From Albula goreensis (Eukaryota; Chordata; Actinopteri; Albuliformes; Albulidae), in contig CM040751.1 in NCBI GenBank assembly GCA_022829145.1, positions 4,529,364-4,593,363 on the forward strand: a stretch of DNA of 64,000 nt, given 5' to 3'. Made by a program: the position numbers and the translations under genes. The notes under the pieces are model-generated. The model searched no databases. It had not been told where the DNA came from and saw only the letters and a program-made list of their open reading frames with translations. Positions 12,321 through 25,393 of this stretch are shown here, piece by piece. Each line of letters begins with the position of its first letter. Within the stretch, counting starts at the first letter, position 1.

Positions 12321-13979
12321 AGGGAAGATGTGCTTGCAAAGAAGTGAGAACGTGCTATTTCGCTCGAATTGATATCCACAAGGTCATGGATGCAGTGGTA
12401 TATCTTTTGTGGAAGTAAAGCTGGGGATTAGTCTTTGAGAATGAGGAGTACAGTCGCACAATGATAAGAGATGACCTGAGAGGCACCTGTCAAAAACGTG
12501 TTCCCCTACTCTTCCACTTATTAACTAGACTTAGGCTGAAAAGCGGACAGTGAGATGACAGATTTGAAGAGAGCCATCAAGGGGAACGCGTTTGGAATTT
12601 TCCACTTGTTGTTCTTTCGTCGTGAAATGACATCCTTTTTCTTATTTGGCGGCTGTGATGGATAGCCTTGATGTGATAATCAGGTGGAACTGTTGTTTCA
12701 AAAGGAAAGGAAAACCGAAGCGAGAGCGAGCGGCTTTGAAGCTTTTCTGCTCAGACAGTAAGGATGTCAGGCAGAATCAGGCTAATAGGAATACCTTTTT
12801 CCCCTCCTGTCACATCCCTATAATAAGAACCCCGGCCCTGTATGTTCCTCTGACATGGAAACCATTATTTTCAATGGGATGGCTGTACATTTGGGACAAA
12901 TATTAAGTTTAAAATTGGGTGGGATCATTTTCCTGCTGCCAAGTTTCATTCTGCACACAAGCAGAAAAACTGTCTCTGCCAGGGTCAGAACTTAAGCAGC
13001 TGCAACACACATCTTACACTCAGATTTAACACTGCACTAACTATACTACGCTACACTGGATTCAATCAAGGTTGGTTCCTCACTTTACAACTTGATGTAA
13101 GCATTATGTCTTTCCCATAGCAATATATTTTTCAAATGTTCAGAGATGGCTGAAATATATTTGTTCAAAGAAACAGCACTGTTTCTGAACCTGATTGATT
13201 TGACCCAAAAAATGTTTCTAGCTTTTATAATGTTCTTTCTCTCCCTTGTACTTTGTATTTCCCGTATTCTGATGGTAACCTTTTCATCTCTGTCTTCTTG
13301 CTCGACGTTTGCCAACAAATCCTGTTTTTCACTGGCTAAGTGCCGAAATGTCTGTCTGTCCTCTGATCTCTCACTATGTCCTTTTTTTAGGTATATTGTG
13401 CTGATTTAGAGTAACTGAATGTACTGCAGACCTCAACAAAGACACTGCAACCAATATGCACAAGGATTTTATTCTGCATGTTTCCCCATTTCCCAACCAA
13501 ATTGTGTTACTGCCTACCGGCCCAATAGGCTTTTGAGAAGGAGGCCAAGTATACTTGTGTCTCCAGTGAATCACCCGCCATTCTTTCCCTCGATTCTTTC
13601 CTCACCTAAGATGTGAGACCAGTCACCTGTTGCCTACTCTGTTGATGGAAGTCCAATGTATGATCAGTTCATCAATCTTGCTGTTCCACACCCAGCCAGG
13701 AGAGTGCGCTAGAGAGTGATGAGGATGTCACATGGTTTAATCCCTGGTCTCCCCTCTCAAGGTTGAACAAATCAATGCCCCTCCATAGCTGGTAATACAA
13801 TAGCTGGAATTCAGATGGCCAGTTGCAGGACACCCGGCTGTGCCAAAAAAAATTGGTGTGTGACCTATCTGAAGGCCTTCACACAAGAAAATGCAATGCA
13901 AATGTTATATCGTGACATCATTGATTCAGAGGCTGAAGGGGACATTGCAGTTGGCATGGCAACTTTGTTTTTTTGTGCA

Positions 13980-14047
13980 AACACTCACATGGACATGCAG
14001 TCATGCACATGTATGCACACACGCACACAAACACACACAAACACTCA
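13980..14047. repeat. CA-rich microsatellite
   Basis: Interrupted CA/ACACACAA repeats. Confidence 0.8.
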
Positions 14048-15086
14048 TTCCCCATACAGACATGACAGGACATAAAAAGAAGAATGCCAAAAACAGCTGA
14101 CACAAGAGAGCGCAGACTTTGTAGAGGTTTTTTTTTGTAATACTTGTCAAAAAATGAAAAATGATAGGGATTTTTGAATACTGTTCTCTCAAAAACTTCA
14201 ATATTACACTTTTTTTTTTGGCGTCCTCAGAACCCTCCATGTATGTCGCCTCAGTCGCACGCTCCCTTTAACGCTTCTGTCAGCTTCAGGCTCCTGCCCA
14301 CGCCTCCACTTCCGTTTGCATCTGAAGCCGCGCCGTACAGCGGCCTATCGCCTCAGTGCGCTCAAAGCCCATTTCCAATCCATCAGATAGCCCTCCTCAA
14401 AGAAGGGGCTAATTACAGTGACAGATTACTCTTTAAAATATATTCCTTTTTCCTCCTTCCCGAGATGTTCTTTTGTATTGTTTCTTGTCTAAAGGCATGA
14501 TAAATATAGGGGCTTAGTTCAGCAAGCTAGGATGCTAATTTCCTACTGTTCTGATGTGATACTCAGAATGATTCTTTATACTGAGGCTTTGAAACAATAT
14601 TTACCCCTCCTGTGCTGAAGAGGAGATTGCCAGCTATTGCATGCTTTTCTATGGGAAAACACTTCCAAGCGTGCCCCAGGGGTATGCTTCCATAAGAATC
14701 TGAGACATAGCCGTTTAATCACACAGATATGTACAGATGAAGCTTTCTGTGGGGGAAAAAAAAAGTTTTTACGGTCTGCACTCTTTGTGTCTTGCACTTA
14801 TACCCACTGGACCAACTATATATTAAGAGTGTTTTAAATATGCACTTTGAAGAAGCGCATGTGAAAAAATTGATTCGTCATCTCACTGTCTGACAGCCCT
14901 GGTCTCCACTCCCTGAACATGTTTGTTTGCATGTTTATTTTTTATTCATGGTGCAGTAAGTTTCAGGAATGTGTTTATCATTTAGAATCACTGTACTTTC
15001 ATAGAGAAACCAAGGTCAAAGAATACAGAGTTATCAGAAAATGCAACAACAAAAACTAATGCTTCATTGCTGCTAGAGCCCATTTT

Positions 15087-15169
15087 GTCTGCCCACTTCT
15101 GCAGTTTTGATAAAAATTCCATCTCGACCCCTGATGAAATTTTTAACAAAACTGCAGAAATGGGCAGAC
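15087..15169. repeat. Long inverted repeat (37-bp arms, 9-nt loop)
   Basis: Arms at 15087-15123 and 15133-15169 pair at 34 of 37 positions around the loop TCGACCCCT. In a minus-strand RNA two of the three mismatches become G-U wobbles, so that strand would fold better. The pairing stops sharply at the arm ends. It could be a small palindromic MITE, a microRNA-like precursor, or a recent inverted duplication. Confidence 0.8.
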
Positions 15170-16185
15170 ATATTTTTATTGCCTCCCAAGAGAAACTGCC
15201 ACTGTAATTACAGCAGAGACACACTACTGCTTTACTGGGAACATGACAGTCAAAGTAGCCATTATAAAACTCCATCTGATGTGTTAAATAAAGTGCTACA
15301 TCTGTTCCGCCATCTCGTACCCAGTTATTTTATGCAGTCAACTTACCTTATGAGTCACTTATATGTCTGTATCAGCAGTTCTCAAATCATTTTTGGAATA
15401 CATCTTGTGAATTATGGGGACTGTCATGGCCCCTATAATGATAGAATTATCAAACATGTTTGAGAGAATTGTGCTTACTGATGTTAAGATGGATTTAATT
15501 ACATCATTTACATAAACCCTTCAATTTGCATGTGTCTGAGTCCAGAATAGCATTTTTTTACAGTGATGGTCTATTTCATGATACTGTTTGAGTTTTTTTT
15601 TTTAAAGAAATATTTTCACACAACCCCTAAGTACATTTGTTGCTATATGCCAAACAGGTTCCCATCATGCTCAGCATTTCCAGCATCCCCTTCCCTTCCC
15701 ATCTTTCCCTTTACATGCCTACTGTCTTACCTTCACCTTTTCGTGTTTTTGTATCTGCATTATGTGGTTATTTATTTGTCTTTTCTCAATACCCCGCATT
15801 AGTAACCTGTTTATTCATCACTATGATTTACTCATGTGTTTGTTAACGTTTGTTACCTGTGCCAGGTCATAGCAAACTCTAGGAAGGCTGATTGGTGGTT
15901 CAAGTCACCAACAGGCTTTGTGAGTACAAAGATAAACTTGGCCCAAGGCACAGCCAGTGTAGTTTACACATGTATATAAACACATGGGCAAATTATTGTT
16001 GACACGTGTTTTTTTTTTTTCTTACATCACCCAATAATCACTAAAATGTCACCCTCTTTGGTGATGTCCAAAGAGTCCCTTGGAGGGGGAAGGGTCAGGG
16101 GTTAGGGTTGGGTGAGGAGGGGGACAACCTAACTCAAATGGTCAGAATCATATAACGTTTCCCTTAGAATCCAAACCGAACCAAA
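15170..16185. other. Gene-free stretch
   Basis: AT-rich unique sequence. A short GGGTTAGGGTTGGG word near 16099 resembles telomere repeats but is too short to matter. Confidence 0.6.
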
Positions 16186-16450
16186 TTATTGGTTGTAGCT
16201 GGTTGCAGTTGCACACAATGTGTTGTGGAGCCTATGCATATATTTCAAGCATGTTTCATTTGCCCTTAAGCTCTGATGAAGGCTTATTTTTGCCAAAACG
16301 CTCGCTCTTTTTGGATCGGCACTCCATGTGGAATACCACTTGTTGAAGCGCAACTTTTCATTATCATTTTCAGTTATCAAGCGCTGCTTTTCAGTTATCA
16401 TTGCCTTAATAAAGCTGCTTTCAAACGCATTGATATTATGCGGAAATTTA
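16186..16450 (+). mobile_element. Probable retroelement 3' region with hammerhead-like core
   Basis: CTGATGAAGGC (16273-16283), a short loop and GCCAAAACG (16292-16300) make a GGC/GCC stem. The CTGATGA..GAAACG form is common at the 3' ends of several metazoan retroelements and also resembles the hammerhead core. A TTAATAAAGCTG signal follows about 105 nt later. The GAAA half is mutated (AAAA), so no active ribozyme is expected. The family is uncertain. Confidence 0.4.
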
Positions 16451-18299
16451 TTCCGCAGATTTCAGATTCACAGTCATAGTCTGTGCACTGCTGTTGCAAA
16501 CCAGTGTCTGAGGAGGCATGATCAAAAAGTTTGGTCAATGCTGAAATAAAATAACTTTATTAAACATCAAAGGCCTACATCATTACCCCCATTCAAAGTG
16601 CTCCCTTCCCACGTAGATGCAGTTTCACCATTCCCGCCACCATCTGAAACATTTCTGGAAGTCCTTTTTGTTAATCCTCATTAGACAGAATGTCTTGTAG
16701 CATTTGATGTATTTGATTGTGTCAGATCGCTTCCCTTTCATGTTTTTTTTTTCAATTTGGGGAGCAGCTGGAAGTTTCACTGTGTTTTGCTGGGCGAATA
16801 AGGCGAATGCAGGACATTCACTCGCATGTTGATTTGTAAAAATAGCATTCACAAAAGTGTCTTATCACCCTTGCATCAGGACAATCATGTTCCTCTTCTG
16901 AGAGCCCACAGGAATGACCATCCTCTGACTGAGAACCCCAACCCCTCCCCCCATTTCACGAAGATATTGGATACCATTATTCAGTACATATTATATGCTG
17001 TATATCATGTATATTTCATAATGTCTTACATGGAAGAATGTCAATATTCTCATGCAGTTATATCATCTGATGAAGAGAAGGTATGTATCCATTTTACAGT
17101 GTAGTCAGTGTTACATTCTCCATTTACCATGGATATCGGTGTGTTTGCTGCCCCTAGGGGTCAGTGTCTGTTACTACAGTTTTCCTGCCTGAGGTTCCAC
17201 AGCCTTCCTTGCTGATTGAATAATGATTCCAATCAACATCACCTGCGGCTCCCTACAAAAGGCTTGAGCTGCAGCCACAGAAGGGAGAGCAAAGTGAATG
17301 TGGTGTGTGTGTGCTGAAGTAGTGCTCTGTAAAAACAAACTACCTATTGTGTTGCTAGATTCAGGCCTTTGCTTTATTATTGTTTTTGTATTGTTTGTTC
17401 TTTTCTTTTCTTTTTTGGCCAGTTGAGAGTAGGGATGTAAACTAGTCTGCAGAAGACTTTTTTTGTTTGTTTGTTTCAGGCTGAGTCAGGTTAATGTGGA
17501 TATCTCTGGTAGGCCTGAATTGTTTTAAACTTGCCCGTTGTGCAAGCATTGGTCCCTCTGTTTTAGTGGTCTTAATTTGTTTCGGGTTTACAGAAATCGA
17601 TATAATCCACTTTTGTTTTTGGCACTTATTGCCTGGTGGCTGTCTGTTCATCCCATGGGGAAGCTTTCCAGGTGCTGCCAATTTGGGGAGACTTAATGGG
17701 GATGTAACCTGAGCCTTGATTAGACTATATTAATGAGTAACACTTACGAGTGGGAACCACAGAGAAGAGCAGGGTGACAAAGGCACAGAGACAGAGCTGA
17801 GAGAGCTTCCAGCAAATTCCTTTAATCCACTGACTCCATCACCCCCATTCATCATTTAGTGGACGAAAGCCAGGAATCAATCGACATTTGTCCTTAAGTT
17901 TGACTTATAAACAAATGCGGGCATTAGTTTTCTTTTTATTCAGAAACTCAATTTGGCAACAGCATTTGGCAGCCACTTCATGGCAAAAGTAAAAAATAGG
18001 ACTTGCATTTACTCATGAGTCAGTTATGGACAAAAATGTATGAAATCCTTTTCAAATCGCATTTCATAGCACACTGCAGGATGTCTTAGTGCTTTATTTA
18101 TTGAATAAAAGTCTTTTGGAACACCTAAGTTGGTGTCAGCATGACAAAATCTCATTAGGTCTCTAAGATACAAATGCACTTATGTCAACCCCTCATCAAT
18201 ATATGATTCTCATTAAATACATATGAGATTCAGCATATGATGGATTAGGGTTTAGTACAGTGCCTTTTAAGGCTGTCTGAAACCAGTAAAATTACACGG
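16451..18299. other. Gene-free stretch
   Basis: AT-rich sequence. 17200-17720 has CACCTG, T-rich and GGCCAGTTGAG-type segments loosely like the promoter-like repeat at 50270-50760. Otherwise nothing is recognised. Confidence 0.5.
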
Positions 18300-18680
18300 C
18301 AATGTTGGATTTGGCACTCGATCGGTCGTCTCCTTGTACCGCGCCACGTAAGCGCTGTTCAGAGTGGAAATAACATTGGTTTTGACCCAGTCTTTAGGTG
18401 TCTTTTTTTTGTATGAGGGGGAAGAAGCTCCCCTCTTAGTCGGGGTAGAGTCATCAGTGCGGCAAGGCGAGTAATGACCCGGGCAGAGACTGGCGCGTTC
18501 TGGTGATTGCGTTCCCTCTCCTGGCCGCCCGAATCCGGTCGGCTCCTGGTTGAGGGAGCCCGTGCTGGAGCGGAGCCGTTTTTGGAGGCGGTGGGGTGGT
18601 GTTTCTCACACAGATAAGCGATACAGTGGGCCATATTTAACCGTGGCGGTTGCTGGAGAATCGTTTTGCATGGGGTGAGA
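18300..18680. promoter_or_regulatory. CpG-rich patch
   Basis: The most CpG-dense stretch of the 3' flank (GTACCGCGCCACGTAAGCGC, CGCCCGAATCCGGTCGG). This is a possible small CpG island or promoter of a non-coding RNA. No coding exon seen. Confidence 0.3.
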
Positions 18681-21600
18681 ATGAAACGTGAGGACCGGAT
18701 CCCTCTCTCCTTCCGTCTTGGCTTTCTACAACGCAGTTGTGGTTTTGGAACAGTTTTATATCACCCCAAAATATCTGGCGGCTGAGGTGTCATGGTCTTG
18801 GCTGAATAATTATTATAGCCAATTCTACAGCAGAGAATGAGGCCTCCATGACAAAAACAGAAACAGAATTGGGTGTTATGCATGAAACAAGTCTTACCAA
18901 AAAGCAGACAATGAAATTAGTCAAAAAAGGGAACTCAAATAGTGACAATATCACAGTTAAAAATGGGTCCATCTTTATCACAACCTTTAGGACCAGTTAA
19001 AATTTTTGCACACGCATTTTCAGTGGCATCAAATGTGATTGGATCCAATGAACTTCCTCAATCACATTTTGTCTTTGTCCTTGTCCTTAAATAAAAAATA
19101 ATCTGCACATCCTGAATGCTTCAGCAAATCAGGCCATGAGTATCAAGTGTTATGAAGACACTGAGTGTGCATGGCACTAAATATGTTTGCTGTCATACAG
19201 ACTGATAATGATTACTTTTTAAGTGACAATAACGTGCTTCAGAAAAACACGGTACAATTGGATTTCATAAGCAACATTATGTAGTATTAACCGAGCTGCG
19301 GAATTCATATTTTTCATACTTTTGATATTCATTGATAATTCTGTCATTTGAAGAAGAAATGAGATGCTTCATTGTGACTCAATTTCAATAATGCAGCGCC
19401 TGGAACACTTAAGGAACAGATAGATGGATTTCTTACAATAGAGAATCATTTCTTGCAATGAGTTGAATTTCTCATTGAATTATTATTGTACCACAAAAAT
19501 ACATTACAACATATGTTTTACATAGGTCTAAGGGCTCAAACTCAACACAACATACATTTTTTTCACAGACTAGCATGTAAACTTTTTATAATGATTCTCC
19601 TCCTTTTTTAAAAAATGGATCAGTCCACTGCAATGACCAGCTCAAACTGACTCATAAGGAGGATACCATGTACTGTACATGGAACCCCTCCAATTAACAC
19701 AAGGATTGGCCCTCACTTTTTCCCACAATGCAGAGGTGTGACCCATTACATTCTGCCCATGTCAGCGGAGTGAACACAACATGTTCTCCTCAGCTTGGTT
19801 CAGTTACCTGCAGGCATCTGCTCAACCAGTATAGCCATGTTGAGAGCGATGAGACCAATAATCTCTCTGCATGTCCCAGGTAAGACCAAACTAATTGTAT
19901 CCTTGCAAATGAGGGCCTCTGGCTATAGCCAGTAATGGCACATCTGAAATTTGAACATCCAGTCCCATGATTCAAAGCAACACTAAGAGCAGGTACCTTG
20001 TGACCCTCCGGAGGCCTGGTTAATGCTTTTGCTGAAACCACTGCACATTTTTCTCATTAAGTTCTACATAAATGGTTTCGGTGATTATCACCAAAACTAC
20101 AAAGATTATAGAGGTTAAATAGCTGGTGAGCGTCCAACCCAGAGATGGTGAGGAAAATTCCCTGCTGTTGACTTCTCAACAAGTTACATCAGCATGTCTG
20201 CTAAATACCTTAAGGTCATGCACTCATTATTGCCTTTGTACAGTAATTGTGATATTGCTTATGAATCTTTTAGGTACATATTAGCCTTAGCTATAATGAC
20301 AGGGGTCTGCTCAACTTATGTAATGTCATACTGTATAAGGTATTGAGTTTTTCTGTATGTTTTGCCTGTGTATGCTTTATGCATATCTTAATATGCTTTA
20401 TGTAATTGCACTTAATTGACTTGGATACCAAAAAGAAATGCTCACTGAGCTGTTTGTGCTACGTATCTCCATTATACCCAGGGTAATTTTCTCCATCTTA
20501 GTTCATTTAAGCTTCTTTAATGGAGTCTGTGATTTTTTTTTTCCTTGTTTGCTGTTTAATATCAAAGGAGCACCACAACAAAATGTACTTGAAATGAAAA
20601 AAATCTCCCTTGCAGAGAAAATGAGAAGGCCTGAAAAATGTAGAGTACATTTATTTTTCAAAAGCATTGTCACTCCGGTTACCTTGTAAGCCAAAGTCAT
20701 TCATAATGAAATCCAAAAGGGAGGTTTCTGGGAAGACATGAGAAAGTGTAATTGACTTCAAGCTCAGGGTTACCATTTTGGGTTTATACTGTAGACATCA
20801 TTGCTGCCAGTAATCAATGGGGCTTTGTGTATATAATGGAAATCCTACCTCCTCGTTCCCAAGAACAATGTGCAATCTACAGGAAATCTGAACCTGCTCT
20901 GTGCCCGCCCGTGAGATTGTTGTTATTGCTTACAGTTAAACAACCTTGTTGGTTCGCGATGCGATCGCTGAGGTTTCGCTGCTGGGGAAATAGGAGAAGG
21001 TCTTTAAAGCCTTCTCAGGAACACAGCCTGGAGGTTAATTGAGACTGCTCATAAAATATTTGATTATATGACATGAAAGGTAATTTCTTTAAAAAATATA
21101 CCTACTTTAAAGGACAGAAGAAAAGAACGCGACTAGAATGCTGCCGATGCTTCAAACTACGGTGGTCTTCACTGAAGAAAACCCTTATTTTTGTCATGGC
21201 CTCACCTCAATCCCATTGCTCCCCCACCCATGAATATTGAATGGACTCTTCCAACCCCTAATATGGTCTGTTTCCTGTTTCCACCGTATTGTAAGCACCT
21301 GTGCCTTGTTTTCTGTTAGGTATATATAAACCCCCCCCAATACTGTGCATTTGTTGCGAGGCCTTGAATCTGTTTGGTAATCAGTCTGAGCCCATCTGGT
21401 TTATGCAGTTTCCGGTTGCTAACGTTACGTTTTCTCTTTATTCTAAGATGTATGAGTTTTCAAGTTTTTGGTCCTGTAGCCTTCTGAATTTCACTTCAGT
21501 TCCTCAGATTCTTTTTTGACAGCCTTTTAAAAAAAAAGGTCTGTGCACTTGGGTTCTGACAACTACCTCATCACATGACAGCATTATTTTTCACTGAAGC

Positions 21601-24600
21601 TGTTCTGAATAGGAAGTATTAAAATCTACTAACCTTAATTCTGAAAGAAGCTTAAGCAACCAGAAAATAGTAAATCCATTATACTCTAATGCTAATAAAA
21701 CAGCATTAAATTTAACTACATTCCAAAAGCCACTGTTTATTTAAAAGCTCTATGAAAGAAATTAGTCTCCTTCAAAAGCTCCAAGCAAGATAGTCTCTCT
21801 TTAACCTTGATTTTAAATATGAATAAAATCAAAGGTTCAGGCTGCAGGCGAATATTTGAGCTGGGAACTTATAAACATATGCTTTGGAGTTTCCCTTGAA
21901 AAATGCATTTTTTACCTCATTGCATTTATTTGACCCTTACAATCATTCATTTAAGATGGTGTTTATTTCCAAGAGAAGCGATATATTTCCACTTGGTACC
22001 TGTACCATTTGGTTACAACTATTTGAGATACTACAAAACTACTTTTAATGAGCAAAATTAATTGCATGCAATACACATAAACATGATATAACTCCAAATA
22101 TGTATTTTGACTTAAAGGTATTGAGTTATTTTATTCAAAACACAGGGTTTTTCACATTGTTCTTGTAATGTCTTAGGCAAAGATACGTGATGCACCCAGA
22201 ATACTTATTAAGCGTTACTCAGCAGGTGCTTTCACTTGCGGAAGTTTTCCTTGAGTGTGCCGGTCCAAAATAACATTGTAAATACAACGCGTAGATTGAC
22301 ATTTATTGTAATCGTTACGCAGCGGGATATTAAACTGACAGAGTGGTGGGAGAGAAGTGCCACTGCGCCAGACGTCTGTGAAGTCAATATCTACTTATAT
22401 GTCATATTGACGTGCCTTTTATATTTTCTTTATTTTTTTTTTTTAGCTCTTTCTGGTTTTCTTGATACGGCAAACCTATTTGGAAGGGTGAGAGTGTAAC
22501 ATAAAAGAGATGTGATGTAATTAGGTCACCTTCGGTGTTCAACTGGCAACAGATAACCGCTAGAGGCCTCATCAGATTATCATACACAGGGACGGAAACA
22601 TGCATTTCTACATATATTTTTTTGATATTATTTTCAGTGACAATATTTAAGAGTTAATATTATAGTTGCATACTTTTTCCAAGAGCAAGATATCAATCAC
22701 ACAATATTATTTGTCATGATGAGGTGGTAAATGACGGGATAAAACACTGGAATGACATTTATGAAGCAGTTATGACGCTTCGTAATCCTTCCAAGTCTCA
22801 CTTCACTGTCAGCCTGGGATTGCTCACTTTGGCGGGAGCCCGCAGGGCTAGGGAATGGAGTGACTCCACTCTAACCACCAATCAATTTTCACAACCCTAC
22901 ACCCCCGCTAGATTCTCCCCAAGGTGACGATTGGCCCTCTCCCTGCACGGCCCACGCCTCCCAGTCATGATGATCGTCTGAACGAAACCTCCCACTTATG
23001 TTCGGACTGCAGTCGTTGGCCATCGTCCAATACTGCCCGTGGACACCTCCTTAGACTGAACCATGTTACACTTTGGGTTTATGCTGTTTTATGGTTTTTG
23101 GTTATGGCGTTTTTTTATGTTTTACTTTTTCTTATTGAGGCTTATTATGGACTTATTGTTTCTACTCAGTGTCTGTAAAGATATGCATCGTCACCTTATA
23201 GTGGTTAAGATATGTGTTATACATAGGCATACATGGGCACGTGTGTTTGTGTGTGTATGTATGTATGTATGTTGTGTATATATATATACTGGCTGGTCTG
23301 GGACTGTTGTGAGCCAGGTCTGCCATCATTGTTCATTGTTCTAAGGTGTTTGGGTCAAATTTACTTGCTGACAAGGCACAAACCATTTAAGTGTGGCCAA
23401 GGAAACTGAAAGGAAAATAATGTTGGTGGTGTGTGAATGAATGTTGTAAGATTTGTGTCATATGGTCTTCGGGCCAGAAAACTGCACACTTGAAGGTTCT
23501 TAAATTTCATGGGAGAGGGAGAGGGGGACAGGGGAGGCCGTCCTGTACATTGCTGGGAGGGATCTGGCCGAGTCCGGGGCCCCCAAGAGACAGGGGGCTC
23601 CACCTGCTCGTTAAGACACAATTAGGAAACGTCACAAGCTCCGCGCCGTGGCCCTTTATGAGGTCACAGCCCCAGATCCTGCCCACCTCTGTCCTTGACT
23701 TAAAAATAAACGGACAAATTTTGACTGAAGTCAGGCCTATGACTTCAGGCTAACCTATGAAGATCTGTGACCTTTTGTATAAGCTATTGAAGGGGAAATG
23801 GGAAATGGAAAATGGCAGGTTTTTGTCTGCACAGACAGAATGAGGTCAAGTACTTTGCTATCACAGCACTCCAATTACATAGCAGCAAGATGATATCCTC
23901 GTTAAACACAGTTTTCATGTCACAGGGGCGTCTATATTCAAAATAATGACCTGCATGAAAGATATTTCATAACAATCGGTGGTCGATGTAAAGGAAAACA
24001 ATATTTTTGGTCCGAGATATTGCATTGGTCTTTATAGATCTGACATTAAGGATACGAGAAGATGGTGTTAAATTCCCTTAACTGACTTTCTCATTCTGAC
24101 CACCTGGTAACAATTCTTTCCATCCTTATGTGCCTACTTTTTTCAAGTCCTCTCTATAAATGACAAATGAGTTCACAGTTGATCTCTCTGCTCAAATGAA
24201 TATACTGTATAACTACTAAATGCAAAAGCTACAATGGTAACACAACCCAAATTGAAGGCTGGTTCCAGTCATAGCCATGACCGGTACTGTTTCACATATG
24301 GCATACTTTTCAACAAGTCAACAACTAAATTAAAAAAAACTTAATGTCAGAAGCATGTACATACATCTGTTAAGTGCATCTGACCTTTGAATTCAGATAA
24401 ACAACTAGCCTATTAATAGCTGTCCAGCCTTGCTTTTGCTCTACGTTTCAGTCTGTTTACAGATGCTAAATCTAGTATCCTTTTTGTATCAATTAATTCT
24501 CCATGACTTTACAATAACAACACACATTCTTATCATCAGCAAATAAAAATGAAGTACATTGAGCAGATCAAAAGCAGAACGGGTGGTTACAAAATGTCGC

Positions 24601-25350
24601 AAAAATAAGTATGGGTTAGGTTTGGCTACATATTCAGTTCCATTTAATGCGTGGAGTTGTTATGGCAAGTGGCACAAAACCTCTACTCAAACAACTTACT
24701 TTAACCAGGTACCCATTCTTTACATTGCAATAGTACAGAATCCAATCAGAGTGCCCAAAAATGAATTTGAACTGATCTTAACCGAAGTTCAAGGCCGTGC
24801 TGTGCACTACAAATCCGTTAAATCAAATTCCAGCAAACGCCTTGAATTCATTTTGTCAGTTGACATCATTGTTTAGTGAATTATTTTGACTTTTTTATTC
24901 TGTTTGCCGTTGTTTTGTCAGACACAGCTGGTAAAGGCCGGGCTCTGTTTTTCAACTGATCAAGCTGAGTGCCTCCGCCAGCGAAGCTGTGGGATGGAGC
25001 TGATATGAACGAGAATTGAGCCGAACCGGCAAACCGTCAACACGACAGAACTGAAATGAAAGCGGGCAAGGCACAAAAAAACGTTACTTCTGCCCAAAAC
25101 TCAGATACCTAAAAAAATGCTAAAGAGAGCAGGTGCTGGCAAGGGCTGTCTCCGCCGGAGGGTAGAGCTGTTGATGAAAGAGGGAAAAATGGTGACGTGG
25201 AACACCCATCAGAGGGAATTGTACCCGCTTGAGTGCCAATTTTCCAGGATGTGGGTTCACAGATTACAGATGAGTTTGTGCACCTTGGGCGTGTGTGAGA
25301 GACATTCCTATCACAGCACTGAGGAGGAGTGGGAAATAAAACCTGTAGGC

Positions 25351-25351
<1 letters not shown>
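18681..25351. other. Gene-free AT-rich stretch
   Basis: AT-rich unique sequence with little repetition. Exceptions are a TG/TGTA/TA array (23241-23289) and a GC-richer segment (22860-23060). A 105-codon plus frame at 24559-24876 resembles no family I know. Composition around 19250-19500 and 21700-22100 would fit conserved non-coding DNA, untested. Confidence 0.5.
23241..23289. repeat. TG/TGTA/TA compound microsatellite
   Basis: GTGTGTTTGTGTGTG, then four TGTA units, then a TA run. Confidence 0.85.

Positions 25352-25392
<41 letters not shown>
25352..25392 (+). repeat. T41 homopolymer
   Basis: Forty-one T residues in a row followed by GGGGG. It could be the A tail of a minus-strand retroposed insertion, but no element body is evident at higher coordinates. 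It could also be partly an assembly or read-length artefact. Confidence 0.9.

Positions 25393-25393
<1 letters not shown>

Larger units (their letters stand above)
11036..15086. other. Gene-free stretch
   Basis: Unique sequence with CA-rich arrays (11627-11705, 13980-14047), a CpG-richer patch (12050-12320), and a non-repetitive block at 14225-14450 that contains GGCTAATTACAGTGACAG. No gene seen. Confidence 0.6.

Noticed and set aside
15895..15915. tRNA B-box-like GGTTCAAGTC
   Set aside because: No A box at a suitable distance and no cloverleaf.
16092..16115. Telomere-like GGGTTAGGGTT
   Set aside because: Less than two repeat units; no interstitial telomere array.
24559..24876. 105-codon plus frame
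   Set aside because: Looked mildly protein-like but matches no family I know and has no start context or neighbours.
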